The position numbers and the translations under genes are program-made. From an uncultured Alphaproteobacteria bacterium (GTDB taxonomy: Bacteria > Pseudomonadota > Alphaproteobacteria > Paracaedibacterales > CAIULA01), in contig CAIVFQ010000175.1 of the NCBI GenBank assembly GCA_903905285.1, positions 1-8,114 on the forward strand: DNA of 8,114 bases, written 5' to 3'. Position 1 is the stretch's first letter, and every line of letters starts with the position of its first letter. Positions 6,734 through 8,114 of this stretch are shown piece after piece. The notes under the pieces were generated by a model. The model saw only the letters and a list, made by a program, of their open reading frames with translations. It did not search any database and was not told the DNA's origin.

Positions 6734-6765
6734 GGCTATCGATTTTTAAGAATTTTCTTGGGTAT

Positions 6766-6794
6766 AGACTAACAACAGCCCCCCATACGGTCAA
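6766..6794 (-). promoter_or_regulatory. Candidate sigma-70-type promoter of the beta-barrel gene
   Basis: On the minus strand TTGACC (6794-6789, five of six to TTGACA) is followed after exactly 17 bases by TAGTCT (6771-6766, three of six to TATAAT). The -10 is weak, which is common in alphaproteobacteria. The position, 33 bases before the ATG and just after a terminator, suits a promoter. A short inverted repeat, CCCAT...ATGGG (6782-6798), overlaps the -35 and could be a regulator site. Confidence 0.4.
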
Positions 6795-6800
6795 TGGGCT

Positions 6801-6830
6801 AAAAAAAGGGGGGACCTTGTGGCCCCCCTT
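6801..6830 (-). terminator. Intrinsic terminator of the cysteine-rich protein gene
   Basis: On the minus strand AAGGGGGGCC, loop ACAA and GGTCCCCCCTT form a 10-base-pair stem with one bulged T, followed directly by a T-rich run (bases 6807-6801). It begins 37 bases after the stop codon at 6867. The GC-rich stem plus uridine tail is a textbook Rho-independent terminator. Confidence 0.85.
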
Positions 6831-6866
6831 AATTATTGAAGTTCTATACGTTCAATCAAAAAATGA

Positions 6867-7811
6867 CTAGCGACGACCGTGGTGGTGACGACCCATCATT
6901 TTTTCAATTGTTTCTTGTTGTTCTTTTGTTCCAAATACTGAAACTTTAGACAGCAACTCTGAAACACATTCAGTTGTCGATCCACACTTGAAAGCGCCAA
7001 TGATTTTATCAATAGCTTGAACTGTTCCTCTGTCAACGCGACGTTCGACACAAGAAGGCTTAACTTCGCCACAAGGCTTGCAAGGTTTAGCCGGTTCTGG
7101 GCAAAGACCAGCGCAAGGGTTTGAACAAGGGTCAAACATAACATCTAAAGTGCCGCCGCCTTTAAGGGCAAGTTGCAATCCAGATTGACCGATAAGATTC
7201 ACATAATAGCTAAGGTTGCTGTATGTGGTCATCGACGCTTGTAGTTTTGCTATGTCTTGTGGATCAATCGGGCCCTTAACGCCTGCATGTTCAGCTTTGA
7301 ATTTGCACAATAAGTGCTCATTGTAGCTTCTTGAAAAGCGTTCAACCAATTTGGCGATTTTGCAAGAATCTAGCTCTATGTTTGTGGTCACACTAAAAGC
7401 TTTAATCGCTGTTTTTGAAGGCGTTGAGGATTGCTCTCCACGGGGTTCACAAGGCTTGTGGTGTGGGTTCATTTTTTGAATAATGACTAACAAAGCATGT
7501 CCGGCAGCTATTTTGCTGTCTTGGCATTCCATGCCCAACATTTTGTACAAACCCCTAAGAGCTGCTGTTTGCTGTAGTGCGACACCAGTGTTAAATTGTG
7601 TTACATAAGTACCAGCGTGTTGTTGTGCAATAGCTGTTTTGTCTTCAATTCCGCCGCAGTCATCATGACGTGAGTGGCGTGTTCTTGGTTTGCGGCAACC
7701 TTCATCATCTGATGAGTCGGATGATGATGAGTCGCTGGCTAGTACAAGGGAATTGCATCCAAAGGCAAATACAACTGCTAATAAAGATGTCTTTAATATG
7801 TCGAGTTTCAT
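6867..7811 (-). CDS. Exported cysteine-rich protein of unknown function
   Basis: I do not recognise this 314-residue protein. It has a good signal peptide (1-25, SLVLA then S). C19 inside the hydrophobic region gives AFGC, a poor lipobox, so signal peptidase I cleavage is more likely. The mature N-terminus is a Ser/Asp-rich acidic run (26-37), then a basic, histidine-containing stretch (40-50). The mature chain holds 14 cysteines (39, 52, 96, 121, 150, 169, 229, 233, 237, 244, 247, 254, 276, 282). Six lie in a proline-rich cluster C-x3-C-x3-C-x6-C-x2-C-x6-C (229-254). The middle (60-225) is mostly helical, and the end is basic with HHHGRR. Disulfide bonding in the periplasm or outside, or metal binding, is plausible. 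An AGGAGA ribosome site lies five bases before the ATG, and a strong terminator follows. It appears monocistronic and well translated. Confidence 0.7.
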   Translation of the reverse strand: MKLDILKTSLLAVVFAFGCNSLVLASDSSSSDSSDDEGCRKPRTRHSRHDDCGGIEDKTAIAQQHAGTYVTQFNTGVALQQTAALRGLYKMLGMECQDSKIAAGHALLVIIQKMNPHHKPCEPRGEQSSTPSKTAIKAFSVTTNIELDSCKIAKLVERFSRSYNEHLLCKFKAEHAGVKGPIDPQDIAKLQASMTTYSNLSYYVNLIGQSGLQLALKGGGTLDVMFDPCSNPCAGLCPEPAKPCKPCGEVKPSCVERRVDRGTVQAIDKIIGAFKCGSTTECVSELLSKVSVFGTKEQQETIEKMMGRHHHGRR

Positions 7812-7824
7812 TATGGTCTCCTAA
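7811..7824 (-). repeat. Copy 1 of a 14-base ribosome-site repeat (in use by the cysteine-rich gene)
   Basis: The minus-strand sequence TTAGGAGACCATAA immediately precedes and overlaps the ATG of the gene ending at 6867. The same sequence with one change recurs at 7999-8012. This copy contains the functional AGGAGA ribosome site. Confidence 0.5.
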
Positions 7825-7998
7825 AATAATATTGATTTGTTTTAACGTTTAAAAAAGGGCGGAAAGCGTCTATTCCTGTGCCTTATATGCCAAAGGTTTT
7901 TCCTCTGTGCATACCGCTCGCCTACAGCACGCGACGTACAAGATCCTTAATCAGGGTTTGATCCCCCCTAAGGTTCTGTGCAGCGTCGCTGAAAAGGT

Positions 7999-8012
7999 TT
8001 ATAGTCTCCTAA
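7999..8012 (-). repeat. Copy 2 of the ribosome-site repeat, without a following start codon
   Basis: TTAGGAGACTATAA matches 13 of 14 bases of the ribosome-site region of the cysteine-rich gene 188 bases away. No ATG, GTG or TTG follows at a usable distance, so it does not serve an intact gene. It may be the relic of a duplicated leader or gene start. Confidence 0.45.
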
Positions 8013-8024
8013 TTGGTTAAAACC

Positions 8025-8040
8025 TTCGCCTTCAGGCGAA
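8025..8040 (-). terminator. Hairpin, possible weak terminator of a gene beyond the right edge
   Basis: TTCGCC, loop TTCA or TGAA and GGCGAA form a perfect six-base-pair stem on either strand. On the minus strand it is followed by GG and TTTT, giving a weak terminator shape for transcription entering from the right. On the plus strand no T run follows. It is flanked by two further small inverted repeats, GGTTAAAACC (8015-8024) and GACTTCAGTC (8044-8053). Confidence 0.3.
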
Positions 8041-8114
8041 AGAGACTTCAGTCCTTGTTTGTATTCTTAAAATTTTAGTAGAGATGGATTTGCATTTGTG
8101 CGTCTCATCTGGTA

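Larger units (their letters stand above)
7812..8114. other. 303-base gene-free region rich in inverted repeats
   Basis: No convincing coding frame exists here; the short frames reaching the right edge are only 15-26 codons long and unrecognised. The stretch holds several inverted repeats. GCGACG (7931-7936) pairs with CGTCGC (7984-7989), enclosing CCTTA (7945-7949) paired with TAAGG (7969-7973) and an inner GGG/CCC. CAGCGTCGCTG (7981-7991) is itself a perfect odd palindrome. Three adjacent hairpins follow at 8015-8024, 8025-8040 and 8044-8053. This could be a long regulated leader of the cysteine-rich gene, a small RNA, or remnants of another gene's 3' end. No promoter was identified with confidence. 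Confidence 0.4.

Noticed and set aside
7755..7757. C19 of the cysteine-rich protein as a lipoprotein cysteine.
   Set aside because: The preceding AFG is a poor lipobox (Phe at -2, no Leu/Val/Ile at -3), while a good signal peptidase I site follows at SLVLA.
7951..7968. GGGTTTGATCCCCCC resembles a tRNA T-arm.
   Set aside because: The flanking stem does not pair as a T-arm and no acceptor, D or anticodon arm can be built around it.
8085..8114. A plus-strand ATG at 8085 opening a frame to the right edge (MDLHLCVSSG).
   Set aside because: Only ten codons are visible, with no clear ribosome site or promoter; it cannot be supported.

Overview
The window looks like chromosomal DNA of an alphaproteobacterium, probably a host-associated lineage of the Holosporales/Caedibacter/Paracaedibacter kind. 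That placement is inferred. It rests on a PopZ-type polar organiser gene directly behind tolC (a characteristic alphaproteobacterial arrangement), a CtrA-type TTAA-N7-TTAA site in front of that operon, a moderately AT-rich composition, and a decayed ProP-like transporter next to an insertion-sequence remnant. No genome-level comparison was possible.

Layout. Bases 3-134 (+) hold the C-terminal end of what looks like an IS1-family transposase. It collides with the 3' end of an MFS transporter (105-866, -) that keeps only its N-terminal six-helix half. After a 244-base gap comes a plus-strand pair, rppH (1111-1611) and a class I glutaredoxin, grxC (1623-1874). A SAM-dependent methyltransferase (1900-2673, -) converges on grxC. 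Upstream of it, a 210-base spacer contains a concentric dyad around the palindrome CCCTTATAAGGG. Next is a compact minus-strand operon read right to left: tolC (5844-4468), popZ (4448-3843) and an RluC-type pseudouridine synthase (3831-2884), with gaps of 19 and 11 bases. Its 193-base leader holds the CtrA-like box and a degenerate dispersed repeat. The right part encodes two exported proteins on the minus strand: an eight-strand-type outer-membrane beta-barrel (6733-6038) and an unrecognised cysteine-rich secreted protein (7811-6867). A strong intrinsic terminator (6801-6830) separates them. Bases 7812-8114 contain no convincing gene but are rich in inverted repeats.

How the genes relate. 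rppH and grxC are housekeeping functions (mRNA 5'-end processing and thiol redox). The tolC-popZ-rluC operon couples an outer-membrane efflux/secretion channel, a cell-pole organiser and an rRNA modification enzyme; the leader suggests cell-cycle control of this operon. The two exported proteins face the cell surface or periplasm and are the least conserved part of the window. I found no CRISPR array, tRNA, rRNA, toxin-antitoxin pair or defence cassette. I see no strong case for a new multi-gene system. The best leads are the cysteine-rich exported protein, the structured spacer upstream of it and the CtrA-like site before tolC-popZ.
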